64,000 nt of DNA from Planctomycetota bacterium (GTDB taxonomy: Bacteria > Planctomycetota > Phycisphaerae > Phycisphaerales > UBA1924): assembly GCA_018968885.1 (NCBI GenBank), contig JAGWZK010000001.1, forward strand, positions 62,001 through 126,000. Reading direction: 5' to 3'. The notes under the pieces were generated by a model. The model did not search any database and had not been told where the DNA came from. It saw nothing but the letters and a program-made list of their open reading frames with translations. Numbering within the stretch: the stretch's first letter is position 1; each line of letters starts with the position of its first letter. Of this stretch, positions 26,226-35,371 are shown in pieces. The translations under genes were made by a program, and so were the position numbers.

Positions 26226-27386
26226 GTGATTGACCTAGACCACAATGCGACGACGAGGCCGAGCGCGGCGGTGCTGGCCGCGCTGGTGGAGGGGGCGGGG
26301 GAGCTGTATCACAACCCTTCGAGCACGCATCGGGCTGGGCAGCAGGCGCGGCAGGCGATTGAACTAGCGCGGCAGGCGATGGCGGAGCTGATCGGGTGCA
26401 AAGCGCGAGATGTGACGTGGACGGGAAGCGGGAGCGAGGCGATCGACCTGGCGATTCGCGGCGTGCTGGGCGCGCTGCCAAAGCCCAATCGAAGACTCGT
26501 CACGACCAAGGTGGAGCATCACGCGGTGCGGGCGATCGCGGAGAATGCTGGCAGTGATTTCAAGGTGATGGATGCCCCACTGCTGCCGGATCAGAGTGGG
26601 CGGGTGGATGTGGAGGGGTTGGCGCGGCTGCTGGGTGGTGCGCCCGGACTCGTGAGTGTGCAGTGGGCGAATAACGAGACCGGCGTCGTGCAGCCGCTGG
26701 GTGAGGTGGTTCGGGTGGCGCATGAGCGCGGGTGGCTGGTGCACACGGATGCGACGCAGTGGGTGGGGAAGGTGCCGACCGATCTGAAGACCGGTCCGGC
26801 GGTGGATGTGCTGACATGTGCGCCGCACAAATTTCACGGTCCGAAGGGTGTGGGCGTGATGATGGCGGCAAGACATGTGAAGGTGATGCCGCGAGTCATG
26901 GGGACGCAGGAACTGGGACGAAGGGGCGGAACGGAGAATACAGCGGCGATTCATGCCAGCGGAGTGGCAGCGCGGGAAGCGATGGAGTGGCTGAAGGATG
27001 AGGGGGCGAGGGTGCGAGGCGCGGCGTTGCGGGACCGATTGGAGCGGGCTCTGGTGGAGCGATGCGGCGGTGTTGTGAATGGCGGTGCGGTAGAGCGGTT
27101 GTGGAACACGACGAATGTGGGGTTTGCGGGTTTGGAGGCCGAGGCGATCTTGATTCTGCTCTCGGAGCGCGGTGTTCTGGCGAGCGCGGGGGCAGCGTGT
27201 TCGAGTGGGTCGCTTGATCCATCGCCCGTGCTTGTGGCAATGGGAGTAGAGCCAAAGGTGGCGCATGGGAGTGTGCGTTTTTCGATTGGGAGAGAGACGA
27301 CGGAGCAAGAGATTGACGAGGCGGTGGAGGTGATTGTGGACAGTGTGGAGAGGTTGCGGGGGAGTTGGGGAGCGGTGAGGAAGTAG
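26226..27386 (+). CDS. Cysteine desulfurase, NifS/IscS family
   Basis: The 386-residue PLP enzyme moves sulfur from cysteine for Fe-S cluster or thio-cofactor synthesis. It opens with LDHNATTRPS (the usual LDNNATT with His for Asn). Other motifs are HNPSSTHRAGQ, SGSEAIDLAI, VEHHAV and QWANNETGVVQP. The PLP lysine is in CAPHKFHGPKGVG, and the active-site Cys in ASAGAACSSGS. The length is normal for the family. The start is GTG at 26226; ATG codons just upstream are out of frame. No IscU, SufE or ThiI/MnmA partner is adjacent, so the physiological acceptor is unknown. The C-terminal extension is short (RLRGSWGAVRK, TAG). Confidence 0.92.
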   Translation: MIDLDHNATTRPSAAVLAALVEGAGELYHNPSSTHRAGQQARQAIELARQAMAELIGCKARDVTWTGSGSEAIDLAIRGVLGALPKPNRRLVTTKVEHHAVRAIAENAGSDFKVMDAPLLPDQSGRVDVEGLARLLGGAPGLVSVQWANNETGVVQPLGEVVRVAHERGWLVHTDATQWVGKVPTDLKTGPAVDVLTCAPHKFHGPKGVGVMMAARHVKVMPRVMGTQELGRRGGTENTAAIHASGVAAREAMEWLKDEGARVRGAALRDRLERALVERCGGVVNGGAVERLWNTTNVGFAGLEAEAILILLSERGVLASAGAACSSGSLDPSPVLVAMGVEPKVAHGSVRFSIGRETTEQEIDEAVEVIVDSVERLRGSWGAVRK

Positions 27387-27413
27387 TTGAAAGAAGCAAG
27401 TTGAAAGTAAAGA
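27384..27413. repeat. AAGTTGAA-type repeat after the desulfurase
   Basis: AGTTGAAAGAAGCAAGTTGA is followed by AAGTAAAGAC. The GTTGAAAG core is repeated 14 bases apart and resembles 9711-9732. Confidence 0.45.
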
Positions 27414-27450
27414 CACCCCTCGCGGAACAATGGGGTACGCGAGCAGCACT

Positions 27451-27870
27451 TCAGCCCGCAGCGTCAGCATCATCTATAGCTGTCTTTGCGTAGATCACGC
27501 GTCCGGCCAGCAATGCGAGTGAACCCAGTATCAAGACAGTGACAAAAAACTGTTTTGCCTGGGGATCACTGAATGTGACCCACGCTTCAATTGCAAGGAC
27601 GCTGATCGCTCCCAGAAACGCGGCCCAACGCCACAACGTGAGCGACGTCGCAGAGCGAGCTTCCCAGAACACATGGACTGTTGCGATGAGCGCTGACACA
27701 ACTGAGATCGTGATAGGGAGAGTGGTTGCACCCGGAACTGTCGCGACTTCAAAGACGATGCAGAACAAGGCGAAGAAAAGTGCGGCAGAACCGATGACCA
27801 TGCAGGCGCGATAAGTCGCTCGCCAAGACGACGGAAGGTGATGATCGGATCGAAACAGATCGATGCGCAT
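27451..27870 (-). CDS. Four-helix membrane protein, unknown function
   Basis: The 139-residue protein starts at ATG 27870, with AGGTGA upstream. Four hydrophobic segments are visible: MVIGSAALFFALFCIVFEV, LPITISVVSALIATVHVF, WAAFLGAISVLAIEAWVTF and FFVTVLILGSLALLAGRVIY. No domain is recognised and no conserved polar motif stands out. It is convergent with the cysteine desulfurase gene and follows the TIGR03790-like gene on the same strand, 74 bases after that gene's stop. Confidence 0.6.
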   Translation of the reverse strand: MRIDLFRSDHHLPSSWRATYRACMVIGSAALFFALFCIVFEVATVPGATTLPITISVVSALIATVHVFWEARSATSLTLWRWAAFLGAISVLAIEAWVTFSDPQAKQFFVTVLILGSLALLAGRVIYAKTAIDDADAAG

Positions 27871-27944
27871 GACATTCACCTGTAACCAAATCACTCGTGG
27901 AACCATACACCACAGAATTGTGGGAGGCACACTTCCAAACAAGC

Positions 27945-29627
27945 CTACCGCGTCGCCGCCTCGGCATACGCCTTATTGATCGCGACGGCGTGTTCAATAA
28001 AGGCGCGGTCATTGGCATCGCAGACGCCATCGCGATTGAGGTCTTTGCGCGCTTTGTCTTTCTCGGAATCGAGCGCATCCCACGCGGCGAGGTCTTTGCC
28101 GTCGACGGTGCGATCCATGTTGATGTCTTCGCTGCTGCGGGTGATGCGGGCGAGGGGATCGCCGATCACAACTTGCTGCCAGGAGATGGCGGGGATGGCG
28201 GACCAGGCGGCCTCGACGAAGGTGAGATCACCCAAGAGGAAGTTGGCAGCGAGGGGGAGCGTGTCGGGCGTCGTGAATGAGAAGGGTTCCTGGGCGTTGC
28301 CGATGGCGAAGGTGCCGCCACTGGCGAGGAAGGCGGAGATCTGCTGCTGACCTGGCCAGCCGCCGAGGCCGCCGAAGTCGCGGGCGTTGAAACTCTCGAT
28401 GGAAAGGAAGATCGCGCCGGAGGCCCAAGTGAAACTCTCGCCGTACGTCACGCCTGCATCCTGCCCGGCTTTGGAGCCGGCTTTCACGGTCGGATGTTTG
28501 CCGGGAGTGTTGCTGCCACTGGTGGAAATGAGGATGACGGGACGCGTGATGACCTTGGCATTCGGTGACCACTCGTAGCGTGGACCGACGCAGAAGTGAT
28601 CGGTGCCGGACCGCGCGTCGTACATCAATCCTGCGGCGGAAAGGCGGCCATCCTGCTTGAGGAGATCGCGGGTCTGTTCGAGATCATCGCCGCCACGCAG
28701 AGGAGCAGCATTATCGAGTTCTTTGTTTGGCGCGGCATCGGTGAGTCCGTTGGAATCACCTTCATCGAGGACGATGGTTTGGGTGTTGATGTTGAAATAG
28801 ACGTTTTTGGCACGATCGAGCATCGAGACCACATCGGCGACTGCGGGACCATCGAACCGCGCGGTGAGGAGAATGTCGCCGGGAGTGAGGATGCGAGCGG
28901 GATCAAAAGGGGCCTTGCCTGCGGCTTTTTCGATTTCGGCTGGATCGCTGGTCCAGATTGTTCCTCGGCCACTCGGGCATACGAGCGCGCGTTTGACAAG
29001 GATGTGCTCGGTGCTGGAGAAGGTGATGGGCTGGGTGTTGAGCCAGCTGGGATTCATGATCATGCCATCGGCGAGGGAATCGCCGGGGCCGCCCATTTCG
29101 CCTGCCGCGAGATCTTGATAGAGGAGTGTGAGTTCGGAATCGACGGATGCGCCGGTGGCGTTGCCGGACCGGAAGTGTTGATCCTGAATCTGTGGTTGAT
29201 CACCGGCGACGACGTTTTTCATGTCGGCGATGACGTGGGGGAGCCCCTTGGTGAGGACGAGGACGCGAACTTGATGCTGGAGTTTTTCCTTCAGGATGTG
29301 GGCGCGGAGGGGATCGCGTAGAAGTTTGCAGAATTGGCCGTAATCGCAGGAACCGGGCGAGATGGTGGAATTGGGGACGTCTTTGAGGAGTGCCGCGAGA
29401 TCGACAGTGAGGACACCGGGGCGCGTGCCGGGCTTTTTCTCGGTTGCGCCCTCAATCGCGGCGGAGCCAGCGTAATGCTCAGCGATGAGGCGTGAATCGG
29501 CGATGCGCGAGTCGTAGACGACGAGGACGTTTTTGGGGGCAAGCTGGGCGAGGGCGGGGGAGCATGCCAAACCGCCGGCGATCGAAACGCAGGCCAGCGT
29601 GCGAAGTGTGGATGGGCCGATGTGCAT
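27945..29627 (-). CDS. Secreted TIGR03790-like protein with EF-hand tail
   Basis: The protein is about 560 residues with a signal peptide (TLACVSIAGGLACSPALAQ). Mature N-terminus LAPKNVLVVYDSRIADSRLIAEHY, the GSCDYGQFCKLLRDPLR region and LVLTKGLPHVI match the TIGR03790 family found in planctomycetes and myxobacteria, whose function is unknown. The C-terminus has an EF-hand or dockerin-like pair with different wording from the DFFDYLDF family (DINMDRTVDGKDL, DLNRDGVCDANDR). It has no terminal Cys. Start is uncertain: ATG at 29627 has no clear ribosome-binding site, and a GTG at 29651 is the alternative. It ends with TAG. Confidence 0.72.
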   Translation of the reverse strand: MHIGPSTLRTLACVSIAGGLACSPALAQLAPKNVLVVYDSRIADSRLIAEHYAGSAAIEGATEKKPGTRPGVLTVDLAALLKDVPNSTISPGSCDYGQFCKLLRDPLRAHILKEKLQHQVRVLVLTKGLPHVIADMKNVVAGDQPQIQDQHFRSGNATGASVDSELTLLYQDLAAGEMGGPGDSLADGMIMNPSWLNTQPITFSSTEHILVKRALVCPSGRGTIWTSDPAEIEKAAGKAPFDPARILTPGDILLTARFDGPAVADVVSMLDRAKNVYFNINTQTIVLDEGDSNGLTDAAPNKELDNAAPLRGGDDLEQTRDLLKQDGRLSAAGLMYDARSGTDHFCVGPRYEWSPNAKVITRPVILISTSGSNTPGKHPTVKAGSKAGQDAGVTYGESFTWASGAIFLSIESFNARDFGGLGGWPGQQQISAFLASGGTFAIGNAQEPFSFTTPDTLPLAANFLLGDLTFVEAAWSAIPAISWQQVVIGDPLARITRSSEDINMDRTVDGKDLAAWDALDSEKDKARKDLNRDGVCDANDRAFIEHAVAINKAYAEAATR

Positions 29628-29684
29628 CAACAAGCGTAGTGAATCAGACACATGATCGTGCAGGCAGTTTCACGCTCATCACAT

Positions 29685-31172
29685 TCACCGCCCACCCGCG
29701 ACCGCGGGAATCAACGCTGGTTCCGCGGCTTTGCTGACACCCAGAGGATTGGCTTGATACGTGTTGCGTGCAACAGGATCACCGATCGGGGCGTTGGCGC
29801 GGGATGCCGGGGCGGGGTTGCCCTTTTCATCGCGTTGGTATGTGACGGCGAGCTCCTCGGAGGCCCCGAATGCCGCGGGATGCAGGTAGCGGCCCTTGTT
29901 CCAGGATTCCTTGTCCTCCTCCACCGGGATGCGGTTGGCATTGGCGAAGTTATCCTGACGAACGCCGGTGATGAGCCACGAGACTTCGACATTGGGATAG
30001 TTGGTGCGGATGGTGAACTGGTTTTTGTGCACCTTGCGCACCACCTTGGCCAGCGTCCAGCCGGCATCGGATTCATCGATGACTGTGAGTTGATAACGGA
30101 AGTCTCGATTGAGGGTTTCGAACCACTCGGGTAAGGTGACGGTGGCGTACCCATCCTGATCGGTGACGACGTTGCCGTTGTAGATATTCATCATGTCGGG
30201 GGATTCGACGAAGGAATGCGAGAGGTACTTGTTCTTGGGGTCAAGCGGGTGATCGATCTTGAAAGAGCCGCCACCCTTGGAAAGATTTCCCACCACCTGC
30301 ACCTTGCCATCGAAGTATCCGGCGAAGCCGGCGCTGTTGCCGGTCTTGCCGTAGATGCCATAACCGCTGTGGGCGTGGTATCCGAGTACGCCGACACCGT
30401 TCAAAGTGGAGGACAAGCTGTAGCCGCGGACGCCAGCGGAGAAAGCACCCGGATTGTTTTCGCTCGCCTGACCAGTGACACCCGACGGGCCGCTGGTGGC
30501 GCTGCCGCCACTGCTGGTGAAGTTGTCTCCCAGCACTACACCAGTTGAGCGGCCGTCGAGCACTGTAAAGTAATTGAGCGGGGTTGACACTCCAATTCCG
30601 ACCTTGGTATTGAAGTAGCAACTGCCACCCAGAAAATAGCCGGAGAGGCCGCTGATGCTTGAGACAGACCCCTGGACGGCGATGGGTTGGCCGAAGGTCG
30701 AGGTGGATTGAGCATACAGAGCCACGCCGGAGGAACTGGAAGTTTCCAGATGTCCGCCGTAATTGAGGCCGCTGGTGGCGGTGGCGCGAGCGCGAATGCC
30801 GGAGCCAACAGAAGAAGCAGACTCAGCCCAAATACCTGCGCCGGCACCGGTGGTGGCAAAGTTGAAACCCTGAAGAGCGCGGCCGACGGGGTTGTTAGTC
30901 TCGCCCCAGATGGCGGTGGTGCGCTCGTTGTTGCTGGGCGTGCCGATGTAGCTATGCAGGCCGATCACGCGGCTGGATTGTGCGTTGTCAACCACATCGA
31001 AACGCACGACGGGGTTGGCGAAGCCGGGTGTGCCGATGTAGCCGTTGCCGTTGTGGTAGTACATGAGATTCTGTGCGCCGGTGGGACCGAGCCACTGAGC
31101 GTGCGACAAAGAAGTCAGTACGGACAAACCAAGGACGCAAGCCGAACGAATGCTGACAGGGTGCATACGCAT
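29685..31172 (-). CDS. Secreted tail-fibre-like protein, paralogue 1
   Basis: The 495-residue protein starts at ATG 31172 after AGGAG and has a signal peptide ending LTSLSHA-Q. The middle is rich in Gly/Ser short repeats of the form GxGIxAxxxxSG and AGYFDGKVQVVGNL, as in trimeric beta-structured fibres. A conserved C-terminal unit begins FKIDHPLDPKNKYLSHSFVE and contains SPDMMNIYNG, GYATVTLPEWFETLNRDFRY and VSWLITGVRQD. This unit occurs in many secreted bacterial and phage-fibre-like proteins. It is probably a surface appendage or matrix protein. No phage genes are near. The adjacent gene at 31317-32789 is its paralogue. Confidence 0.75.
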   Translation of the reverse strand: MRMHPVSIRSACVLGLSVLTSLSHAQWLGPTGAQNLMYYHNGNGYIGTPGFANPVVRFDVVDNAQSSRVIGLHSYIGTPSNNERTTAIWGETNNPVGRALQGFNFATTGAGAGIWAESASSVGSGIRARATATSGLNYGGHLETSSSSGVALYAQSTSTFGQPIAVQGSVSSISGLSGYFLGGSCYFNTKVGIGVSTPLNYFTVLDGRSTGVVLGDNFTSSGGSATSGPSGVTGQASENNPGAFSAGVRGYSLSSTLNGVGVLGYHAHSGYGIYGKTGNSAGFAGYFDGKVQVVGNLSKGGGSFKIDHPLDPKNKYLSHSFVESPDMMNIYNGNVVTDQDGYATVTLPEWFETLNRDFRYQLTVIDESDAGWTLAKVVRKVHKNQFTIRTNYPNVEVSWLITGVRQDNFANANRIPVEEDKESWNKGRYLHPAAFGASEELAVTYQRDEKGNPAPASRANAPIGDPVARNTYQANPLGVSKAAEPALIPAVAGGR

Positions 31173-31270
31173 GACAAACGCTCCTGAAATCGCGGCGGAC
31201 GAGTGCCGCGATGTGTATAGGACTAACACGTAAGCGATCGTCGCAGAGGATGCGTACGCGTGAAAAGAAA

Positions 31271-31291
31271 AGCCCGCTTGCGCAGCGGGCT
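31271..31291 (-). terminator. Terminator of tail-fibre paralogue 2
   Basis: AGCCCGCT and AGCGGGCT form an eight-base perfect stem with a five-base loop. On the minus strand the hairpin is followed by TTTCTTTTC. It lies 25 bases past the stop at 31317. Confidence 0.8.
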
Positions 31292-31316
31292 CCTTATGCA
31301 GGGTGGTGATGAAGAT

Positions 31317-32789
31317 TTACCTGCCGGTGACCGGTGTGAGGGGCGATGTCGCGGTGGAATCTGGGGCCTTTGGTGCGATCGCGGCAGGCGCAGCAATCTT
31401 TGTCGTGGGAACCGTGTTTGTCTGTCCGTACGGAGAGACAGCATTGCCCTGAGCATCGACCTGGTACGAGACCATCATGTTGCGGGGCTTGCCGAACACC
31501 TCGGGATGGACGTAGCGGCCCTTGTTCCACTTTTCCTTTTCCACTTCGACGGGAATGCGGTGAGCATTCGCGTATTTATCCTGGCGGATGCCGGTGATCT
31601 GCCACGACACTTCGACGTTGGGAAAATTGGTGCGGATGGTGAACTGGTTCTTGTACATCTTGCGGACGACCTTGGCGAGAATCCAGCCAGCATCGGATTC
31701 ATCGATCACGGTGAGTTGATAGCGGAAGTCGCGATTCAGCGTGTCGAACCACTCAGGCAGATTGATGGTGGCATACCCCTCCCCATCCGTCGTGGCGATG
31801 CCGTTGTAGATATTCATCATGTCGGGAGATTCGACGAAAGAGTGGTAGAGGTACTTGTTCTCCGGATCGAGAGGATGATCAATTCGGAATGAGCCGCCGC
31901 CCTTGGCAAGATTGCCAGTGACGGAAACATTGCTGTCAAAGACGCCGGAGTAGCCACCAACATTGCCCGTGCCACCATACACACCAAAGCCCGTGCCACT
32001 GTGATAGCCGATGACACCGATGCCGTTTCCGGTGAGAGATTGCGAGTAGCCCCGCACTCCGGCAACATACGGACCAGGATCACCAGAAGTGGCCTGACCA
32101 GTGACACCAGCGACACCGTTGGTAATCGACGATATCGCGGTGCTGCCGTTGGTGCCGAGAATCAGGGGGCCAGCGTCATTGACGCTGACAGTGAGATATG
32201 CGGTGGGATTCTGAGTGCCAATGCCGACTTTGTTTTCAAAGTAAGACTTGCCGCCACTGAAGTAGCCGGCAAAGCCGCTGGAGGTTGGAGCGACCTTGCC
32301 CCACACGCCAATAGGTGCGCCGGTGGTGGATGTGGCATCGGCGTAGACCGCGACGCCGCTGTTGGATGCGGTGTCAAAGTATCCGGCGACGTTGCTGCCG
32401 CTGGTGGAGGTGGCGCGTGCGCGAATACCCGTGCCAGCGCTCGCGGCGGTTTCGGCCCAGATGCCAACACCATTCCCCGTGGAGGCAAAGTTAAAGCCCT
32501 GCAGAGCGCGGCCTGCAGGGTTGTTGGTCTCACCCCAGATGGCGGTGGTACGGACGCCATTCTGCGGTGTGCCGATGTAACTGTGCAGGCCGATGACGCG
32601 GCCGGACTGGGCATTGTCGACGACATCGAAGCGGACGACGGAATTCGTCGAGCCGGCAGTGCCGACATAGGCGTTTCCGGTGGTGTACGAGATGAGATTC
32701 TGCGGACCGGTGGGTCCGACCCATTGTGCATTCGCAGCGGATGCGGCGAGCAAAACGATCAGCGCTGGTGAAGCGTTGAATCGAGGCAT
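31317..32789 (-). CDS. Secreted tail-fibre-like protein, paralogue 2
   Basis: The 490-residue protein starts at ATG 32789 after GGAG with signal peptide LIVLLAASAANA-Q. It is clearly homologous to the gene at 29685 along its whole length: QWVGPTGPQNLISY, VVRFDVVDNAQSGRVIGLHS, TTAIWGETNNP, FRIDHPLDPENKYLYHSFVE, LPEWFDTLNRDFRYQLTVID and VSWQITGIRQDKYANAHRIP are almost the same. The central Gly-rich section diverges more. It has its own terminator, so the two copies are transcribed separately. A surface fibre or matrix role is inference. Confidence 0.75.
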   Translation of the reverse strand: MPRFNASPALIVLLAASAANAQWVGPTGPQNLISYTTGNAYVGTAGSTNSVVRFDVVDNAQSGRVIGLHSYIGTPQNGVRTTAIWGETNNPAGRALQGFNFASTGNGVGIWAETAASAGTGIRARATSTSGSNVAGYFDTASNSGVAVYADATSTTGAPIGVWGKVAPTSSGFAGYFSGGKSYFENKVGIGTQNPTAYLTVSVNDAGPLILGTNGSTAISSITNGVAGVTGQATSGDPGPYVAGVRGYSQSLTGNGIGVIGYHSGTGFGVYGGTGNVGGYSGVFDSNVSVTGNLAKGGGSFRIDHPLDPENKYLYHSFVESPDMMNIYNGIATTDGEGYATINLPEWFDTLNRDFRYQLTVIDESDAGWILAKVVRKMYKNQFTIRTNFPNVEVSWQITGIRQDKYANAHRIPVEVEKEKWNKGRYVHPEVFGKPRNMMVSYQVDAQGNAVSPYGQTNTVPTTKIAAPAAIAPKAPDSTATSPLTPVTGR

Positions 32790-32888
32790 GAGGATGCTCC
32801 AGGGGGGCGCGAGTGACGAGAACCGCGCGGTGGTCTGGTCCAGTTGGCGTGACCCAGTTGGCAGGATAATAGTAGGCGGTGAAAACGA

Positions 32889-32917
32889 CACACGCCCGGA
32901 ATTGATCCGGGCGTGTG
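32889..32917 (-). terminator. Transketolase terminator
   Basis: CACACGCCCGG and CCGGGCGTGTG form an 11-base perfect stem followed on the minus strand by TCGTTTTC. It lies 28 bases past the transketolase stop. Confidence 0.8.
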
Positions 32918-32945
32918 GCAGGAAAGTTGCAATGTTTGAACAGAA

Positions 32946-34910
32946 TCAGACGCCGAGCATGTCCATGGCGTTCTTCTTGATGTCGTCGGCGGTGAGACCG
33001 GTCATCTGAAGCTGCTCATCGATGGTGCGGGTGCTCTTGGGAATGCGGCGGACATGCATCTGGCGGAGCGTAAAGCCATCGCCACTGGTGGTGACCGCGT
33101 CGGCAACGGCAGAACCGATGCCGCCACCGTAGTTGTCTTCGACGGTGATGATGCGACCGCCGGATTCGTTGATGACATCCAGGAGCGCGGCCTCATCGAA
33201 GGGGAGGGAGTAGAGATCGACGAGGGTGGCGGAGACACCGGCCTTATCCAGCATGTCAACGGCCTTGTTGGCCTCGTGCACCATGTAACCGGCGGCGCAG
33301 ATGCAGAGATCTTTGCCCTGGGTGAGAACTTCGAATGAGCCGAGATTGAAGACCTGCTCGGGGGAGTAGATGAACTCGGTGTCGGGACGCAGAGTGCGCA
33401 TGTAGCAGGCGCCTTCGTATTCAGCCATGACGCCGGTGAGGGCATACGCGGCGTAGGCGTCGGAGGGTTGCAGGATGTAGCAGCCGGGGTTGCCACGATG
33501 ATCGCGCATGCTGGCGAAAGAGCGGAACCAGGCGACATCGGGGAGTGACATCTGGCTGGGGCCGTCGGCGGCGAGGGTGATGCCGCTGTGGCTACCGACG
33601 ATCTTCAGATTCGCGCCGCTGTTGATGGCCATTTCGATCTGGTCATAGGCGCGGGTGAGGAACTTGGAGAAGGAGGAGAGGAAGGGCACCTTACCGCCAG
33701 CGGAGAAACCGGCGGCCATACTGGCCATGTGCTGCTCGGCGATCTTGCACTCAAAGAAACGATCGCTGATGGCGTTGTCCTTCTTCACCATTTCAGCAAA
33801 GGTGGAGTTGGAAACATCAGCATCGAGAACGACGACGTTCTTATTCACCTTGCACAAAGTGCGTAGCGCGATGCCATAGGCAAAGCGTGTGGCGAGCTTG
33901 CCGGATTGCAGCTTGGCTTCCATATCCATCGCGCGCATCACTTCACGCAGGGGTGGAAGATCACCCATCGAGAAATCCTGCTCGGGCAATTCAGCGGGGG
34001 GCTGGATTTCGAAGTGATCGCCCTGGGCCAGAGAGCTGGTGAGGGCGACACGCTTGTCATCGAGTTCGGCGAGGGCGCGCTTGAGCTGTTCGCCGGTCGG
34101 GGGCTTGCCGTGCCAGCCGCCACCCTGAATGCTGGGAGAGCCCCACCCCTTCACGGTCTTGGCGACGATGGCCATGGGCTTGCCGCCACCCTTGGAATTC
34201 AGATCCGCAAATGCCGCGAACGCGGCGAGAATTTCCTTGGGGCTGTGGCCGTCGATGGTCTTGACATCAAAACCCGCGGCAACGAGCTTGGCGGCCATTA
34301 CCTCGACGGATTGCTGACCGCTGACGCGATCGGCCTGGCCGTATTCGTTGCAATTGAAGATGGTGAGGAGGTTCTTGAGTTTGCGATCGATGATGTAATC
34401 GAGGGCTTCGGCGATCTGGCCTTCGCGGGCTTCACCGTCACCGACGATGCAGTAGACGCGCTTATCCATCTTGTCGAGGAGCGCGGCTTCGGCGACGCCG
34501 GTGGCAACGCTGAGACCCTGACCAAGTGACCCAGTCGCTGCATCAAAGAAGGGGAACCCTTCCATCGGATTTGGGTGACCATCCAGGCAGGAGTCTTTGG
34601 CGCGAAGGGTCTTGAGATCCTCAACCTTGAGTTCGCGGCGTTGCTTGCCCTTGCCAAAGACAACGCCAAGTTTGGCGGCAGCGGCGTAGACGGCAGGGAC
34701 GGCGTGGCCTTCGGAAAGAACGAGGCGATCGCTGGTGGGGTAATCGGGGCTTTCAGGGCTCCACCGCATGGTGTGAAACATAAGGACGGTGATGATGTGG
34801 CCCAACGAGGCGGCGCTGGTGGGATGGCCCGAACCAGCGGCGGCGCACATATCAAGGGAAAGACGGTCGAGTTCGATGGCCTGAGCATGGACGGCGGCTT
34901 CGAATGACAT
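32946..34910 (-). CDS. tkt: Transketolase
   Basis: The 654-residue protein is full length for the family. It transfers two-carbon ketol units in the pentose phosphate pathway using thiamine diphosphate. The N-terminal domain has GSGHPTSAASLGHI, SEGHAVPAVYAAA, TGSLGQGLSVATG and the ThDP-binding motif VGDGEAREGQIAEALDY with NCNEYGQAD. The pyrimidine domain has RFFECKIAEQHMASMAAGFS, with the catalytic Glu in AEQH. The C-terminal domain follows LCICAAGYMVHEA. The sequence style is of the metazoan/archaeal-like class rather than the E. coli TktA class. It is divergent from dnaN with a 460-base gap and has a clear terminator. Confidence 0.95.
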   Translation of the reverse strand: MSFEAAVHAQAIELDRLSLDMCAAAGSGHPTSAASLGHIITVLMFHTMRWSPESPDYPTSDRLVLSEGHAVPAVYAAAAKLGVVFGKGKQRRELKVEDLKTLRAKDSCLDGHPNPMEGFPFFDAATGSLGQGLSVATGVAEAALLDKMDKRVYCIVGDGEAREGQIAEALDYIIDRKLKNLLTIFNCNEYGQADRVSGQQSVEVMAAKLVAAGFDVKTIDGHSPKEILAAFAAFADLNSKGGGKPMAIVAKTVKGWGSPSIQGGGWHGKPPTGEQLKRALAELDDKRVALTSSLAQGDHFEIQPPAELPEQDFSMGDLPPLREVMRAMDMEAKLQSGKLATRFAYGIALRTLCKVNKNVVVLDADVSNSTFAEMVKKDNAISDRFFECKIAEQHMASMAAGFSAGGKVPFLSSFSKFLTRAYDQIEMAINSGANLKIVGSHSGITLAADGPSQMSLPDVAWFRSFASMRDHRGNPGCYILQPSDAYAAYALTGVMAEYEGACYMRTLRPDTEFIYSPEQVFNLGSFEVLTQGKDLCICAAGYMVHEANKAVDMLDKAGVSATLVDLYSLPFDEAALLDVINESGGRIITVEDNYGGGIGSAVADAVTTSGDGFTLRQMHVRRIPKSTRTIDEQLQMTGLTADDIKKNAMDMLGV

Positions 34911-35371
34911 GGTGGTGCTCCGGGGTCAAAGAGACAGCGAGGGGTAAGGACGACCCTTGGCTGGAGGAGCGGTATATAGAGGATGCGTTTGTCTGGCCGA
35001 TCCGAGGACGTTGCCGCGGCCACTCACGCGACCAGACCGGGGGAGCCCTGGAACGGCCTGGCGAAGACACCTCTTCGAACCATGCCGCCGGCCAAGATGT
35101 GGGTCCGAATATATCGCCTGCCCTGCGACGGGCGAGCGGCAGATTCGGGGAGACCAGCGTAGCTTGGTCCGATCACCATGACAGACCCTGTCGGTTCACT
35201 TTTTCGAGCCAATACCGAAATTTTTCCAATCTTTTTACGAACAAATAAAGGGGTGCAACGTACTGTCACCGTGCCCTGCTTCAACTCACTTCGGAGGAAA
35301 TACCAAACGAGCTATCGCGATATACACTGGCTTGGAAGATAGAAAATTTGGACATTGAACGGAGTCACTTC
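34911..35371. other. Gene-free gap between transketolase and dnaN
   Basis: About 460 bases without a convincing gene. An AT-rich block (35210-35260, with runs of T and A around TTTTTACGAACAAATAAA) and the 21-base element at 35288 lie upstream of dnaN. I found no match to a DnaA box (TTATCCACA) on either strand, so there is no evidence of an origin here. TATATA at 34974 and TATACA at 35321 are possible -10 boxes for the two divergent genes. Confidence 0.5.
35288..35308 (+). promoter_or_regulatory. 21-base element upstream of dnaN
   Basis: ACTTCGGAG, then G, then AAATACCAAAC: 20 of 21 bases equal to 7101-7121 on the same strand. It stands 63 bases before the dnaN ATG. Confidence 0.4.

Noticed and set aside
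29685..32789. Prophage tail-fibre module
   Set aside because: Both genes encode signal peptides and have their own ribosome-binding sites and a terminator; no capsid, terminase or integrase genes are present.
35024..35284. 86-codon minus-strand frame in the transketolase-dnaN gap
   Set aside because: No ribosome-binding site, no recognisable motif, and it lies across the likely dnaN control region.
34911..35371. Replication origin next to dnaN
   Set aside because: No DnaA boxes seen on either strand and no dnaA nearby.
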